Source: Chryseobacterium mulctrae
GTDB lineage: Bacteria; Bacteroidota; Bacteroidia; Flavobacteriales; Weeksellaceae
NCBI RefSeq assembly: GCF_006175945.1
Contig: NZ_VAJL01000001.1
Span: forward strand, 3,233,001-3,297,000
Direction of reading: 5' to 3'
DNA: 64,000 nt
The translations under genes were made by a program, and so were the position numbers. The first letter of the stretch is position 1. Every line of letters begins with the position of its first letter. Positions 49,782-59,432 of this stretch are shown here, one piece after another. The notes beneath the pieces are model-generated. The model was not told the DNA's origin. It did no database searches and saw only the letters and a list, made by a program, of their open reading frames with translations.

Positions 49782-49799
49782 AAGCTTAAAGTTTGAGCA

Positions 49800-50573
49800 A
49801 TGGCAAAAATTATAGGTATCGCTAATCAGAAAGGTGGAGTAGGAAAGACTACTACTGCCGTAAATTTAGCTGCAGCATTAGGAGTTTTAGAAAAGAAAAT
49901 CTTAATCATTGATGCAGATCCACAGGCAAATGCAACATCAGGTCTTGGTGTGGAAGATGTGCCGTATTCTACCTATAATCTTTTGGAACACAGTGTTGAA
50001 ACAAGAAACTGTATTCAGCGAACAACAACTCCGAATCTGGATATCGTACCTTCTCACATCGATTTGGTAGCTGCTGAAATTGAATTGGTAGACAAAGATA
50101 ACCGTGAGTACATGCTGAAAAAAGCATTGGAAGAAGTAAGAAATGATTACGATTATATCATCATCGACTGTGCTCCGAGTTTAGGTTTAATTACAGTGAA
50201 TGCTTTAACAGCTGCTGATTCTGTAATTATCCCAATTCAGTGTGAGTATTTTGCTTTGGAAGGTCTTGGAAAACTTTTGAACACGATTAAAAATGTTCAG
50301 AAAATCCATAATAAAGATTTAGATATCGAAGGATTATTGTTAACGATGTACGATAGCCGTTTAAGACTTTCAAATCAGGTGGTGGAAGAGGTAAATTCAC
50401 ACTTCCCGGAAATGGTTTTTGAAACAATTATCAGCAGAAATGTAAGATTAAGTGAAGCGCCAAGTTTTGGTGAAAGTATCTTGAACTATGATGCTGAAAG
50501 TAAAGGAGCAATCCAATACATTCAGCTTGCAGAAGAAGTGTTGTTGAGAAACGAAAAATTAGTAAAAAATTAA
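49800..50573 (+). CDS. parA: Chromosome-partitioning ATPase ParA (Soj)
   Basis: 257 residues. Deviant Walker A KGGVGKTTTAVNLAAALG (about 10-27), switch region IDADPQANATSGLG, Walker B IIIDCAPSLGLITVNAL and the conserved CEYFALEGLGKLL. It works with ParB in chromosome segregation. The parB gene follows 28 bp later on the same strand, and DUF5683, dapB and lepB come next, an order common in Flavobacteriia. No parS site is recognised in the window. Confidence 0.97.
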   Translation: MAKIIGIANQKGGVGKTTTAVNLAAALGVLEKKILIIDADPQANATSGLGVEDVPYSTYNLLEHSVETRNCIQRTTTPNLDIVPSHIDLVAAEIELVDKDNREYMLKKALEEVRNDYDYIIIDCAPSLGLITVNALTAADSVIIPIQCEYFALEGLGKLLNTIKNVQKIHNKDLDIEGLLLTMYDSRLRLSNQVVEEVNSHFPEMVFETIISRNVRLSEAPSFGESILNYDAESKGAIQYIQLAEEVLLRNEKLVKN

Positions 50574-50601
50574 AAGCATTAGCCAATAGCTGTAATATAA
50601 T

Positions 50602-51492
50602 ATGAAGGACAAAAAAAGAGCGATGGGACGTGGTTTGGGAGCAATTTTAAGTGCAGAATCCAAGGCTACGGTCAATACAGCAACTGATGAAGGAGCAGAT
50701 AAATTTGTAGGAAACATCATGGAAGTTTCCATCGAAGATATCTATCCGAACCCGACACAGCCAAGAACTTATTTTGACGAAAAAGCATTAAACGAACTTG
50801 CACAGTCGATTACAAACTTAGGCGTTATTCAGCCTATTACGTTAAGAAAAGACGGTGAAAAGTTTGAAATTATTTCTGGGGAAAGACGTTTCAGAGCGAG
50901 TAAAATTGCGGGATTAACGACGATTCCGGCATACATTCGTTTGGTGAATGATCAGGAGCTTCTTGAAATGGCTCTTGTGGAAAATATTCAGCGTGAAGAT
51001 CTTGATGCTATCGAGATTGCACTTACTTATCACAGACTTTTGGAAGAAATTGGTCTTACTCAGGAAAATTTAAGCCAAAGAATAGGAAGAGACAGAAGTA
51101 CGATTACCAATTCAATCAGATTGTTGAGGTTGAGTCCGGATATTCAGAACGCAATCCGTAGCGGAGAAATTTCTGCAGGTCACGGTAGAGCAATCATCAG
51201 TCTTGAAAATGAAGAGCATCAGCAAACTTTATTTGATTTAATTATCAAAGAAAAACTGAATGTACGTCAGTCTGAACAAGCAGCTGCTGCTTTGAAAAAT
51301 CCAAAATCTCCGGCAGCTAAAAGAGCAAAAGCTGAGCTTTCTAATAATTATAAAAGAGCACAGAAAACGATTGCAGATATTCTTGATGTAAAAGTTGAGA
51401 TAAAAACAACAGGAACCGGTAAAAAAGGCAAGATTGTTTTAGATTTTAAAAATGAAGATGAGCTGGAATATATTTTATCTCATATTAAATAA
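50602..51492 (+). CDS. parB: Chromosome-partitioning protein ParB (Spo0J)
   Basis: 296 residues. N-terminal ParB nuclease-like domain: IYPNPTQPRTYFDEKALNELAQSI, then KFEIISGERRFRASKIAGLTTIPA (GERRxRA CTPase motif) and MALVENIQREDLDAIEIALTYHRLLEE. HTH LTQENLSQRIGRDRSTITNSIRLLRLSPDI and a C-terminal dimerisation region. It binds parS and forms clamps on DNA. It ends one base before the next gene. Confidence 0.97.
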   Translation: MKDKKRAMGRGLGAILSAESKATVNTATDEGADKFVGNIMEVSIEDIYPNPTQPRTYFDEKALNELAQSITNLGVIQPITLRKDGEKFEIISGERRFRASKIAGLTTIPAYIRLVNDQELLEMALVENIQREDLDAIEIALTYHRLLEEIGLTQENLSQRIGRDRSTITNSIRLLRLSPDIQNAIRSGEISAGHGRAIISLENEEHQQTLFDLIIKEKLNVRQSEQAAAALKNPKSPAAKRAKAELSNNYKRAQKTIADILDVKVEIKTTGTGKKGKIVLDFKNEDELEYILSHIK

Positions 51493-52131
51493 ATGAAAAA
51501 AATAGTTTTCATCTTTTTACTTTTTTTATCAGGGCTGGCTTTATCGCAAACCAACCCAAGAGATACCATCAGATTAGAGCATTATGCGACTGATAGTATT
51601 CCTGCTGTAAAGCCCCAAGCTGAAGCTAAAGTTGTTGAAGATATCGAAAAAGCAAATGCACCTACATCTTTAAAAGTAAAAAAACTGAATCCTACAAAAG
51701 CAGGTCTGTATTCTGCGGTGTTACCGGGATTAGGGCAGGTTTACAATAAAAAATACTGGAAAGTTCCCATTGTTTTAGGAGCGGTAGGAACCGGAGTTGG
51801 TATTGCAGTCTGGAACCAAAATCAATATAAAAAGTATCGTGAATATTATGTTGCGAAACTTAATGGTGCTCAAAATGACTTCCTGGATAGAAACCCGACC
51901 CTTGATAAAGTAGCATTAGGAAATGCGCAAGACAGAGTAAAAAGACAAAGGGATTATGCAATTGCAATTACAGGTTTAATTTATATTTTGAATATTGTAG
52001 ATGCTGTTGTAGATGCGCATTTGTATGAAGGTCGTAAAGATCCTGATTTAACATTAGTTCCAGCGGTAATCTATGATGATTTTAATACTAATCCTCCAAA
52101 AACGGGTTTAGCTTTAAGTTTCAGATTCTAG
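51493..52131 (+). CDS. DUF5683 domain membrane protein
   Basis: 212 residues. Signal peptide (about 1-19, ending LALSQ), an unstructured stretch, then the DUF5683 core NPTKAGLYSAVLPGLGQVYNKKYWKVPIVLGAVGTG. This core contains one TM helix and is followed by a YYVAKLNGAQNDFL coil and a second TM (AIAITGLIYILNIVDAVVDAHLYEG). Function unknown. It starts at the base after the ParB stop, so it is translated with parA-parB. This pairing is conserved in Flavobacteriia. Confidence 0.9.
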   Translation: MKKIVFIFLLFLSGLALSQTNPRDTIRLEHYATDSIPAVKPQAEAKVVEDIEKANAPTSLKVKKLNPTKAGLYSAVLPGLGQVYNKKYWKVPIVLGAVGTGVGIAVWNQNQYKKYREYYVAKLNGAQNDFLDRNPTLDKVALGNAQDRVKRQRDYAIAITGLIYILNIVDAVVDAHLYEGRKDPDLTLVPAVIYDDFNTNPPKTGLALSFRF

Positions 52132-52170
52132 AAAAATAATAAATAGTAAGATAATAAGTTTTAAAATTTT

Positions 52171-52872
52171 ATGAAAATAGCATTAGTTGGATACGGAAGA
52201 ATGGGGAAGATTATCGATGAGATTGCCTTAAAAAGAGGGCATGAAGTTGTTGCCCGACTGAAAGAAACTCCGACCGCTGAAAACCTTAATAATCCGGATG
52301 TGGTGATTGAGTTTTCACTTCCTGAAGTGGCTTTTGATAATATTAAAGCTTGTCTTGAAAATAAAATTCCGGTAATCTGTGGAACAACAGGTTGGCTGGA
52401 AAGAAAATCTGAAGTTGAACAGTTAGCCGTTGAAAACGAAACTGCATTTTTATATGGCTCAAATTTCAGTTTAGGAGTGAATTTATTTTTTGCTTTAAAC
52501 GAAAAATTGGCTGATTTAATGAAAAATGTGGATGAATATTCTTGCCAGTTGGAAGAGATTCATCACATTCATAAGCTTGATGCTCCGAGCGGAACTGCTA
52601 TTTCTCTTGCAGAAGGGATCATTAAGAATAATAATAAATTTGATGCATGGAAATTGGAAGAAACTCAGGACAAAAACTTGGGTATTTTTGCCATCCGTGA
52701 AAATGAAGTTCCAGGAACTCACTCTGTTTATTACAGAAGTGAAGTAGACGAGATTGAAATAAAACATACCGCATACAACAGAAACGGCTTTGCTTTGGGA
52801 GCTGTAGTTGCTGCAGAATGGATTAAAGATAAAAAAGGAAACTTTACAATGAAAGATGTTTTAGGACTCTAG
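52171..52872 (+). CDS. dapB: 4-hydroxy-tetrahydrodipicolinate reductase
   Basis: Reductase in lysine/diaminopimelate synthesis. The 233-residue protein has the nucleotide loop VGYGRMGKIIDEIA (6-19), PVICGTTGW, the catalytic segment EEIHHIHKLDAPSGTAISLAE (about 129-149) and HTAYNRNGFALGAVVAAEW. Length is short but normal for the Bacteroidota type. It is 39 bp after the DUF5683 gene and on the same strand. Confidence 0.96.
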   Translation: MKIALVGYGRMGKIIDEIALKRGHEVVARLKETPTAENLNNPDVVIEFSLPEVAFDNIKACLENKIPVICGTTGWLERKSEVEQLAVENETAFLYGSNFSLGVNLFFALNEKLADLMKNVDEYSCQLEEIHHIHKLDAPSGTAISLAEGIIKNNNKFDAWKLEETQDKNLGIFAIRENEVPGTHSVYYRSEVDEIEIKHTAYNRNGFALGAVVAAEWIKDKKGNFTMKDVLGL

Positions 52873-52984
52873 ATTTGTAACAAAATCCCTACATTGCAAA
52901 CTAATAATAGAGAATTTGTATAAGAATCTATTACTTATTACACATTGCTCATTAATCATAATTACAGATTAGGCACAAAAATTT

Positions 52985-54628
52985 ATGAATTATTTTTTAA
53001 CGTACACAGTTTATGTTCTCATTTTATCAGTATTGATGGGGATTTCCACTTGGAAGCTGTTTAAGAAATTAGGGTATAGTCCGTTATTCGCATTTATCCC
53101 TTTCTATAATTATTTCATTATTCTTAAAGAGACGAAACACCCGAAATGGTGGGCAATCTTATCATATTTACCGATTGTAGGTCCTATTATGATGAGTGTT
53201 TTTCATTTGTATTTAATGAAGAAATTCGGGAAAAATTTATTCAAAGATCAGTTACTGACCGTGATTTTGCCGTTTATCTATATGGCAACGGTAAACTACT
53301 CTAAAGATGCCGAGATTGAAGACGAAAATGATTTATATCTAACGGAAGAAGAGAAAAACGCAAAAAAGAAAGATACCTTTATGGGATCGATCACTTTTGC
53401 AGTTGTTTTTGCAACGATCATCCACGTTTTTGTAACACAACCTTTCGGAATTCCTACCGGTTCAATGGAAAGAACTTTATTGGTTGGAGATTTCCTTTTT
53501 GTAAATAAATGGAGCTATGGTTACAGATTGCCGATGCGTCCTGTCGCAATACCTTTCTTGCAGGGAACAATTATGGATACGGGTGAACCAGGAAATCCTA
53601 AAGATGATCCTAAATCATATGTTGAAGGAATAAAATTACCTTACGAAAGAGTTTTCCAATTCAGTAAGCCTCAGAGAAATGATATCGTCGTTTTCAACTA
53701 TCCAAGAGATTCTGTGCATGTTTCACTAGACAGAGCAGATCCTTATGTAAAAAGATTGGTTGCTGTTGCAGGTGATACTTTTGAAATGAGAGATGGTAGA
53801 CTTTTCGTTAACGGAAAACCGGAAACTGTTTTAGGAGATCAGGAAGTTCAGCACAGATATATTGTAAACACAGGAAGTCAGTTAGATATTCCAAGTTTAT
53901 ATAATACGTTTGGATTTCTACCCGTTCAGGAAGGGCAGAATGAAAAAGGCGGATTTGTATATTATTTTCAAGGCTTAACTGCAAAGACCGCTGCGGAAAT
54001 TAAAAAACTTCCTCAGGTGATTGATATGCAGGAGCATATTCAGCCAAAAGGAGAATCAGCGATTGCATATCGTGATGAGACAAGAACTAAAATTGATACC
54101 ACGAATTCTATTTTCCCGATTAACAGCGGATGGAATCAGGATCAATACGGTCCGCTAAAAATTCCTAAAAAAGGTGATGTAGTTACTGTTAATCAGCAAA
54201 CATTACCAGAATATCAGTGGATTATTAAAAACTATGAACATAATTCATTAGAAAATAAAAACGGAAAAATTTTCATCAACGGAAAAGAAACCAATCAATA
54301 CACTATTCAACAGGATTATTATATGATGGTGGGAGACAACAGAGATGCTTCTTTAGATGCGAGATTCTTTGGTTTTGTTCCTGAAGAAAATATTGTTGGA
54401 AGACCGATGTTTACCTGGATGAGTTTACAGGGTGCTTTTAAAGATTCAAGCTCATCTTATCAGGCTCCATTCAAAATCCGTTGGGACAGAATGTTTAAAG
54501 CAACCAATACAGGAGAAGCCAACAAAACTTCTTATTGGTGGATTGCAGCAATGATACTTGTTCTTTTCTTTGGCTGGGAATATTTTATGAAATTATTCGG
54601 AAAGAAGAAAAAAGAAGACGAGATATAA
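52985..54628 (+). CDS. lepB: Signal peptidase I (Bacteroidota type)
   Basis: Membrane serine protease (Ser/Lys) that removes signal peptides. The 547-residue protein has N-terminal TM helices (residues about 2-20, 30-50, 55-75 and 85-100) and a further helix at about 135-155. The catalytic region begins FGIPTGSMERTLLVGDFLFVNKWSYG (catalytic Ser near 165), then PYVKRLVAVAGDTFEMRDG (Lys) and MMVGDNRDASLDARFFGFVPEENIVG. It is much longer than E. coli LepB because of the inserted domain and the C-terminal TM found in Flavobacteriia. Confidence 0.95.
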   Translation: MNYFLTYTVYVLILSVLMGISTWKLFKKLGYSPLFAFIPFYNYFIILKETKHPKWWAILSYLPIVGPIMMSVFHLYLMKKFGKNLFKDQLLTVILPFIYMATVNYSKDAEIEDENDLYLTEEEKNAKKKDTFMGSITFAVVFATIIHVFVTQPFGIPTGSMERTLLVGDFLFVNKWSYGYRLPMRPVAIPFLQGTIMDTGEPGNPKDDPKSYVEGIKLPYERVFQFSKPQRNDIVVFNYPRDSVHVSLDRADPYVKRLVAVAGDTFEMRDGRLFVNGKPETVLGDQEVQHRYIVNTGSQLDIPSLYNTFGFLPVQEGQNEKGGFVYYFQGLTAKTAAEIKKLPQVIDMQEHIQPKGESAIAYRDETRTKIDTTNSIFPINSGWNQDQYGPLKIPKKGDVVTVNQQTLPEYQWIIKNYEHNSLENKNGKIFINGKETNQYTIQQDYYMMVGDNRDASLDARFFGFVPEENIVGRPMFTWMSLQGAFKDSSSSYQAPFKIRWDRMFKATNTGEANKTSYWWIAAMILVLFFGWEYFMKLFGKKKKEDEI

Positions 54629-54647
54629 TTAAAATTTTAAAAAAAAT

Positions 54648-54684
54648 AAAATGAAGTGTTTGAAAAAATGCTTCATTTTTCTAT
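54648..54684 (+). terminator. lepB terminator
   Basis: Stem AAAATGAAG (54648-54656) / CTTCATTTT (54671-54679) followed by TCTATAT, just upstream of the WbqC-like gene. Confidence 0.8.
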
Positions 54685-54693
54685 ATAATAGTT

Positions 54694-55308
54694 ATGCAGA
54701 ATATATTATTACCGGTATTTTATTTACCCCCAATTTCATGGTTTTCAGAATTTTTGAATGCTGAAAATGAAGTGGTGTTCGAACAGTTTGAAAGTTTCCC
54801 TAAACAGACTTTTAGAAACCGTACCAATATTTATGGAGCCAACGGCAGACTTTCATTAATTATTCCAATTGTTCATAATGGAAATCGTGAATTCAAAGAT
54901 ACCGAAATGTCGTACCGTGAAGATTGGCAAAAAATTCACTGGAAATCTATTAAAACAGTATATCAAGGTTCGCCATATTTTGAGTACTATGAAGATAAAT
55001 TGGAGAAACTATTTGAAAAGAAAGAAAAATTTCTGTTAGATTTCAATTTAAAAAGTATAGAAATCGTTCAAAATCTTCTCAAGACAGAAAAGGCATACTC
55101 TTTGAATGAAGAATATATCAAAAATCCTGAAGAGGTTAATTTCAGAGAAAAGTTTTCTGCAAAAAAGACTTCAGAATACGAAATGGCTGAATATTTTCAG
55201 ACATTTTCAGATAAACTAGGATTTTTGCATGATTTATCGATTGTGGATCTTATTTGTAACAAAGGCCCGGAATCGATGACTTATATTAAAAATATTAAAA
55301 AAATATAA
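54694..55308 (+). CDS. WbqC-like protein
   Basis: 204 residues. The WbqC-like motif set: LLPVFYLPPISWFSEFLNAE, FEQFESFPKQTFRNRTNIYG, RLSLIIPIVHNG and WQKIHWKSIKTVYQGSPYFEYYEDKLE. The family is found in LPS/O-antigen gene clusters and is poorly characterised; here it stands alone after lepB. No signal peptide or TM. Confidence 0.88.
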   Translation: MQNILLPVFYLPPISWFSEFLNAENEVVFEQFESFPKQTFRNRTNIYGANGRLSLIIPIVHNGNREFKDTEMSYREDWQKIHWKSIKTVYQGSPYFEYYEDKLEKLFEKKEKFLLDFNLKSIEIVQNLLKTEKAYSLNEEYIKNPEEVNFREKFSAKKTSEYEMAEYFQTFSDKLGFLHDLSIVDLICNKGPESMTYIKNIKKI

Positions 55309-55391
55309 TCAAACAAAGCTGTAGAATTGGTAAAATGCCTATGAATATTGCTTTTACAGATGATTATTAAATTAATAAATAAATTCTACAT

Positions 55392-57077
55392 ATGAAAAAG
55401 GTAATATTAGCCGCAGTTTTTTTAGCAGGCTTTACTTATTCATCAGCTCAGCAGACTCCTGCAGTTGATCCAAAAGAAAATAAAGACTTAATGACTTGGT
55501 ATCATAAAGATTTTGCGACGACAAAAGTTTATGGTGTTAATACTGAAAATGCATACAAATTTTTAGAATCGAAAGGTTTAAAACCTAAGACGGTAGTTGT
55601 TGGTGTTTTGGATAGCGGAGTTCAGGTAGATCACCCTGGATTGGTGAAAAATATGTGGACAAACCCTAATGAAGTTCCAAACAACGGTAAAGATGATGAC
55701 GGAAACGGATACATCGATGATATTCACGGATGGAATTTTATTGGCGGAAAAAATGGTGATATCGGTATAGATAATATGGAAGTTACCAGAGTTGTAGCAA
55801 AATACAAACCTGTTTTTGAAGGCGACAATTCTACTCAAAACAAAGCAAACCAGGCAAAAATGCCGGAAGAATTTGCATTGTATATGAAATCGAAAGAGCT
55901 TTTCACTAAAAAAAGTATTGATGCAAGACAGAGCTTTCAACGTTATACGATGATTAACGAATCTATTCCATCTATGGCTACGATTTTAGGAGGACAACCA
56001 TTAACTGCTGAAACTCTTAAAAATAAAAAACCTTCTACTCAGTTGGAAGCTGTAGCATTAGAAATTCTTAGTAATATTGCTAAAAGTCCTGAATTTGCAG
56101 GGAAATCAGCAGCAGAAATAGAACCTAAGCTTAAAGAAGAGGTTAAAGGAGCTTTAGATCACTTTGGTCCGATGGCGAAACAATATGATCTTAATTATGA
56201 TCCTAGAGCAGAAATTGTAGGTGATAATTATGATGATTATTCTGAAAAAAATTATGGAAATAATCATTACCAAGGTCCGGATGCAGAACATGGAACGCAT
56301 GTTTCAGGAATTATTGCAGGTTTACCACAAGGAAAAGAAGTTCAGTATGGAGTTGCATCAAGAGTTGCAAAAATTATGTCTGTAAGAACTGTTCCTAATG
56401 GAGATGAGAGAGATAAAGATGTTGCAAACGCAATAAGATATGCGGTAGATAACGGAGCGAAAATTTTGAATATGAGTTTCGGAAAGCCTGTTTCGCCGGG
56501 TAAAAACGTAGTTTGGGATGCATTTCAATATGCTCAGGATAAAGGCGTTCTTCTAGTAAAAGCTGCCGGAAACGAAAATGAAGACGTTGCAGAACACTTG
56601 GCTTATCCTACCAATTTTAAAAATATTACAGATGAAGCTCCTTTCGTAAATAATGTAATGGTTGTGGGAGCAAGTACCAACAGAAATAATGAATTAAGAG
56701 CTGATTTCTCAAATTACAATAAAAAAATGGTGAATGTATTTGCACCGGGAGAAGAGATTTATTCTACGGTTCCTACAAATGAATACAGTTATCAGCAAGG
56801 AACTTCTATGGCTTCACCTGTAGCAGCAGGAGCAGCAGCGGTATTATTGGCTTATATGCCCAACCTTAAACCTGCACAGATTATTGAAGCTTTGGTAAAA
56901 ACAAGCAATGCAAGTACTGAAAATGAATTCGGAGAAAAATCTCAAGCAGGTGGAGTAATCGACGTGAAAAAAGCTGCAGAGTATGCATATAATAATTTCT
57001 ACGATGGAAAATCGAATACTGTAAAAACAAAAACGGTAAAAAAAGCAAGACCTGCTAAGAAGTCTGTAAAGAGATGA
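55392..57077 (+). CDS. S8 family serine peptidase (subtilisin-like), exported
   Basis: 561 residues with a signal peptide ending SSA-Q at residue 20. The catalytic triad is Asp74 (VVGVLDSGVQVDHPGL), His about 302 (EHGTHVSGI) and Ser472 (GTSMASPVAAG). A calcium-like region DGNGYIDDIHGWNF and a large insert (about 125-290) lie between the Asp and His. The C-terminal about 50 residues are basic and repetitive (KTKTVKKARPAKKSVKR). It is probably secreted or on the cell surface. Substrate unknown. Confidence 0.94.
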   Translation: MKKVILAAVFLAGFTYSSAQQTPAVDPKENKDLMTWYHKDFATTKVYGVNTENAYKFLESKGLKPKTVVVGVLDSGVQVDHPGLVKNMWTNPNEVPNNGKDDDGNGYIDDIHGWNFIGGKNGDIGIDNMEVTRVVAKYKPVFEGDNSTQNKANQAKMPEEFALYMKSKELFTKKSIDARQSFQRYTMINESIPSMATILGGQPLTAETLKNKKPSTQLEAVALEILSNIAKSPEFAGKSAAEIEPKLKEEVKGALDHFGPMAKQYDLNYDPRAEIVGDNYDDYSEKNYGNNHYQGPDAEHGTHVSGIIAGLPQGKEVQYGVASRVAKIMSVRTVPNGDERDKDVANAIRYAVDNGAKILNMSFGKPVSPGKNVVWDAFQYAQDKGVLLVKAAGNENEDVAEHLAYPTNFKNITDEAPFVNNVMVVGASTNRNNELRADFSNYNKKMVNVFAPGEEIYSTVPTNEYSYQQGTSMASPVAAGAAAVLLAYMPNLKPAQIIEALVKTSNASTENEFGEKSQAGGVIDVKKAAEYAYNNFYDGKSNTVKTKTVKKARPAKKSVKR

Positions 57078-57103
57078 CAATCAGACAGATTGAATATAGT
57101 TTA

Positions 57104-57140
57104 AATAGAGCCTGAGTTTTTTCAGGCTTTATTTTTTTGA
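57104..57140 (+). terminator. Terminator of the S8 peptidase gene
   Basis: Stem AGCCTGA (57109-57115) / TCAGGCT (57122-57128) followed by TTATTTTTTT. Confidence 0.9.
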
Positions 57141-57202
57141 ATAAATAAAATTTGGCACGGTTTTTTGTATTATCTTAAATGTTAAAATAATAAAACTACA
57201 AT

Positions 57203-57700
57203 ATGAAAAAGTTACTACTTGCAGGTATAGTGGGGACCTCACTTTTTGCAGTGTCTTGTTCCACAGTAAACAAAGCTAAAGATGCACAAAATGTAAGATC
57301 AGAATTTCTTAAAATGAAAGGCGATTGGCAGATTGTAAGCATCAATTACGATAAGCAGTACAAAATCAAGCCTTTTGATGAAGGTGCAGATGCACAATGT
57401 TTTGTAGGAAGTCACTGGAGATTTATTCCCAATAACTATTCTGGCTCTTATACATTAAACGGGGGTGGTTCTTGCCCAAGTGTAATTCAGGCAATTAAAG
57501 TTGATATTAAAGGAGATACTTTTACCTTTAAAAAAATTGCAGACGGTACAAAAGCTAAACAAAATACGGCAGGATATACTTTAACTGTAATTAATAATTC
57601 AACAGACCAGTTTTCTTTAGAACAGAATGTGCCATTCGACGGAAATACAATCAGAGTTGTTTACAACTTCGAAAGAACAGGAATGGACTACACTAAATAA
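57203..57700 (+). CDS. Lipocalin-like lipoprotein
   Basis: 165 residues with a lipobox FAVSC (Cys about 19). The mature part LKMKGDWQIVSINYDKQYKIK and HWRFIPNNYSGSYTLNG resemble the lipocalin-like domain of Bacteroidota lipoproteins (GxW motif at KGDW), with repeated beta strands. Ligand unknown. It lies 19 bp upstream of the OmpA gene and is likely in the same operon. Confidence 0.85.
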   Translation: MKKLLLAGIVGTSLFAVSCSTVNKAKDAQNVRSEFLKMKGDWQIVSINYDKQYKIKPFDEGADAQCFVGSHWRFIPNNYSGSYTLNGGGSCPSVIQAIKVDIKGDTFTFKKIADGTKAKQNTAGYTLTVINNSTDQFSLEQNVPFDGNTIRVVYNFERTGMDYTK

Positions 57701-57719
57701 TTAATAAAAATATTTTAAA

Positions 57720-58409
57720 ATGAAATTTAATAAAACATATATAGCGGCATTATTCTTATCATCAGCTTTGTTGTTAACAAGTTGTGAAGCAGTGCAAAAT
57801 TCTAATCACCAACAAAGAGGTACTGCAGCCGGAGTTGCTTCAGGAGCGGTAATTGGTGGTATATTGGGTAATAATGTTGGAAAAGGTAAAAATGCAGCAT
57901 TAGGAGCTGTTTTAGGAGGTATTATCGGTGGTTTTGCTGGTAACGTTATCGGTAACAAAATGGATAAGCAGGCAAAAGATATTAAAGAAACTTTACCTGG
58001 TGCAGAAGTAGAAAGAGTAGGAGATGGTATTAAGATCACAATGAATGAAAGTATTGTAACTTTTGCATTTGATTCTTCAGACCTTACAGCACTTGCTAAA
58101 ACAAACTTAGATAAATTAACGAAAGTTTTGGTAGATAATCCTGATACAAACATCAATATTTACGGACATACAGATAGCAAAGGAGCAGATGATTACAACC
58201 AAAAGTTGTCTGAAAGAAGAGCTAATTCTGTAAAATCTTATTTGATGACTAAAGGAATTGCATCAAGCAGATTGTTCGCTTTAGGGGAAGGAGAATCTAT
58301 GCCGGTTGCTTCAAACGATACAGATGCAGGAAGAGCTAAAAACAGAAGAGTAGAGTTTGCAATTACTGCAAATGAAAAAATGATTAACGACGCACAGCAA
58401 GGTCAATAG
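57720..58409 (+). CDS. OmpA family lipoprotein with glycine-zipper
   Basis: 229 residues. Lipobox LLTSC (Cys about 22), a glycine-zipper region (GAVIGGILGNNVGKGKNAALGAVLGGIIGGFAGNVIG) then the OmpA C-domain: VTFAFDSSDLTALAKTNLDKL, NINIYGHTDSKGADDYNQKL, SERRANSVKSYL and RAKNRRVEFAI. It should bind peptidoglycan from the outer membrane. Similar proteins are abundant in Flavobacteriia. The lipocalin gene is upstream. Confidence 0.93.
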   Translation: MKFNKTYIAALFLSSALLLTSCEAVQNSNHQQRGTAAGVASGAVIGGILGNNVGKGKNAALGAVLGGIIGGFAGNVIGNKMDKQAKDIKETLPGAEVERVGDGIKITMNESIVTFAFDSSDLTALAKTNLDKLTKVLVDNPDTNINIYGHTDSKGADDYNQKLSERRANSVKSYLMTKGIASSRLFALGEGESMPVASNDTDAGRAKNRRVEFAITANEKMINDAQQGQ

Positions 58410-58436
58410 TCATTTAACATATAAATATTATTTCTT

Positions 58437-58458
58437 AAACCGCTTTGGCGGTTTTTTT
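58437..58458 (+). terminator. Terminator after the OmpA gene
   Basis: Stem AACCGC (58438-58443) / GCGGTT (58448-58453), then T-tract TTTTTT. It is 28 bp after the OmpA stop. Confidence 0.9.
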
Positions 58459-58493
58459 GTATTTTTATACCTGATTTTTTTATCATAAATCGT

Positions 58494-58501
58494 TATTTTT
58501 G
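58494..58501 (+). promoter_or_regulatory. Predicted -7 box of the DprE1/DprE2 operon
   Basis: TATTTTTG (TAnnTTTG), 17 bp before the first ATG of the operon at 58519. A matching -33 TTTG was not identified. Confidence 0.5.
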
Positions 58502-58518
58502 CAATCGAAACCACATTA

Positions 58519-59430
58519 ATGAAGAAATATTTAAAACTCCTTCGGGTAGAACAATGGGTAAAAAATCTTTTTGTATTTGTTCCGCTTTTTTTCTCTGGTA
58601 ATGTTAAAAACTTAGATTTACTTAGTAAAAGTATTTTTGCATTCATCATATTTTCTCTGGCTGCAGGTGTTGTTTATATTCTTAATGATTATAACGATAT
58701 TGAAGCAGACCAAAAGCATCCCGAAAAAAGAAGACGTCCGCTTGCAAGCGGAGCTGTTTCAAAGAAAATGGCAATAAGCATTCTGATTGGTTTAATGATT
58801 GTGGATGTAGCTCTTATCTTATTCGCACAATTTTATTTTCATCGTCCAATTTGGAAATTTGCTTTCATTATCGCATTTTATTTTGTGATGAATCTTGCGT
58901 ATACATTCAAGTTGAAGCACGTTCCGATTATTGATATTTTTATCATTGCTATAGGTTTCGTTCTTCGTGTACAGGCAGGAGGTTATATTACGGGGATTTT
59001 TATTTCGCAGTGGGCGACTTTACTGACCTTTGTTTTGGCATTGGTTTTAGCAATAGGAAAACGCAGAGGAGAGCTTATTAATGCACAGATTTCAGGGAAG
59101 ACCAGAAAATCTTTAGATGGATATAATGTACAGTTTGCAGACATTGCACTATCTATTTCTGTGACTTTAGCAATAGTTTGTTATCTTATGTTTACACTTT
59201 CTCCTGAAGTGCAGCTCAAATCGCATTCCAGTATTTTTTATACCGTAATATTTGTTGTTTTTGCATTCTTAAGGTACTTGCAACAGACATTGGTTTATAA
59301 TCGTACAGAATCTCCAACAAAAATTTTATATCGGGATCGGTATATTCAGATTACTTTGGTTTTGTGGGTGATCTCGTTTTTAATATTGATTTATTTTAAG
59401 CACAGTATTATTAATTTTAATTTACTGTAA
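58519..59430 (+). CDS. UbiA-family polyprenyl-phosphate phosphoribosyltransferase (DPPR synthase-like)
   Basis: 303 residues, UbiA prenyltransferase fold with about nine TM helices. LLRVEQWVKNLFVFVPLFF at the start and NDYNDIEADQKHPEKRRRPLASG (NDxxDxxxDxxHPxKRxRP, about 67-89) match the decaprenyl-phosphate phosphoribosyltransferase group (Rv3806c-like), which joins PRPP to a polyprenyl phosphate. YNVQFADIALSISVTLAIVCYL is the second Asp-containing segment. It is followed after 2 bp by the DprE1-like gene, so it starts a polyprenyl-phosphoribose/arabinose pathway operon. The polyprenol is probably undecaprenol in this phylum. Confidence 0.9.
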   Translation: MKKYLKLLRVEQWVKNLFVFVPLFFSGNVKNLDLLSKSIFAFIIFSLAAGVVYILNDYNDIEADQKHPEKRRRPLASGAVSKKMAISILIGLMIVDVALILFAQFYFHRPIWKFAFIIAFYFVMNLAYTFKLKHVPIIDIFIIAIGFVLRVQAGGYITGIFISQWATLLTFVLALVLAIGKRRGELINAQISGKTRKSLDGYNVQFADIALSISVTLAIVCYLMFTLSPEVQLKSHSSIFYTVIFVVFAFLRYLQQTLVYNRTESPTKILYRDRYIQITLVLWVISFLILIYFKHSIINFNLL

Positions 59431-59432
59431 TT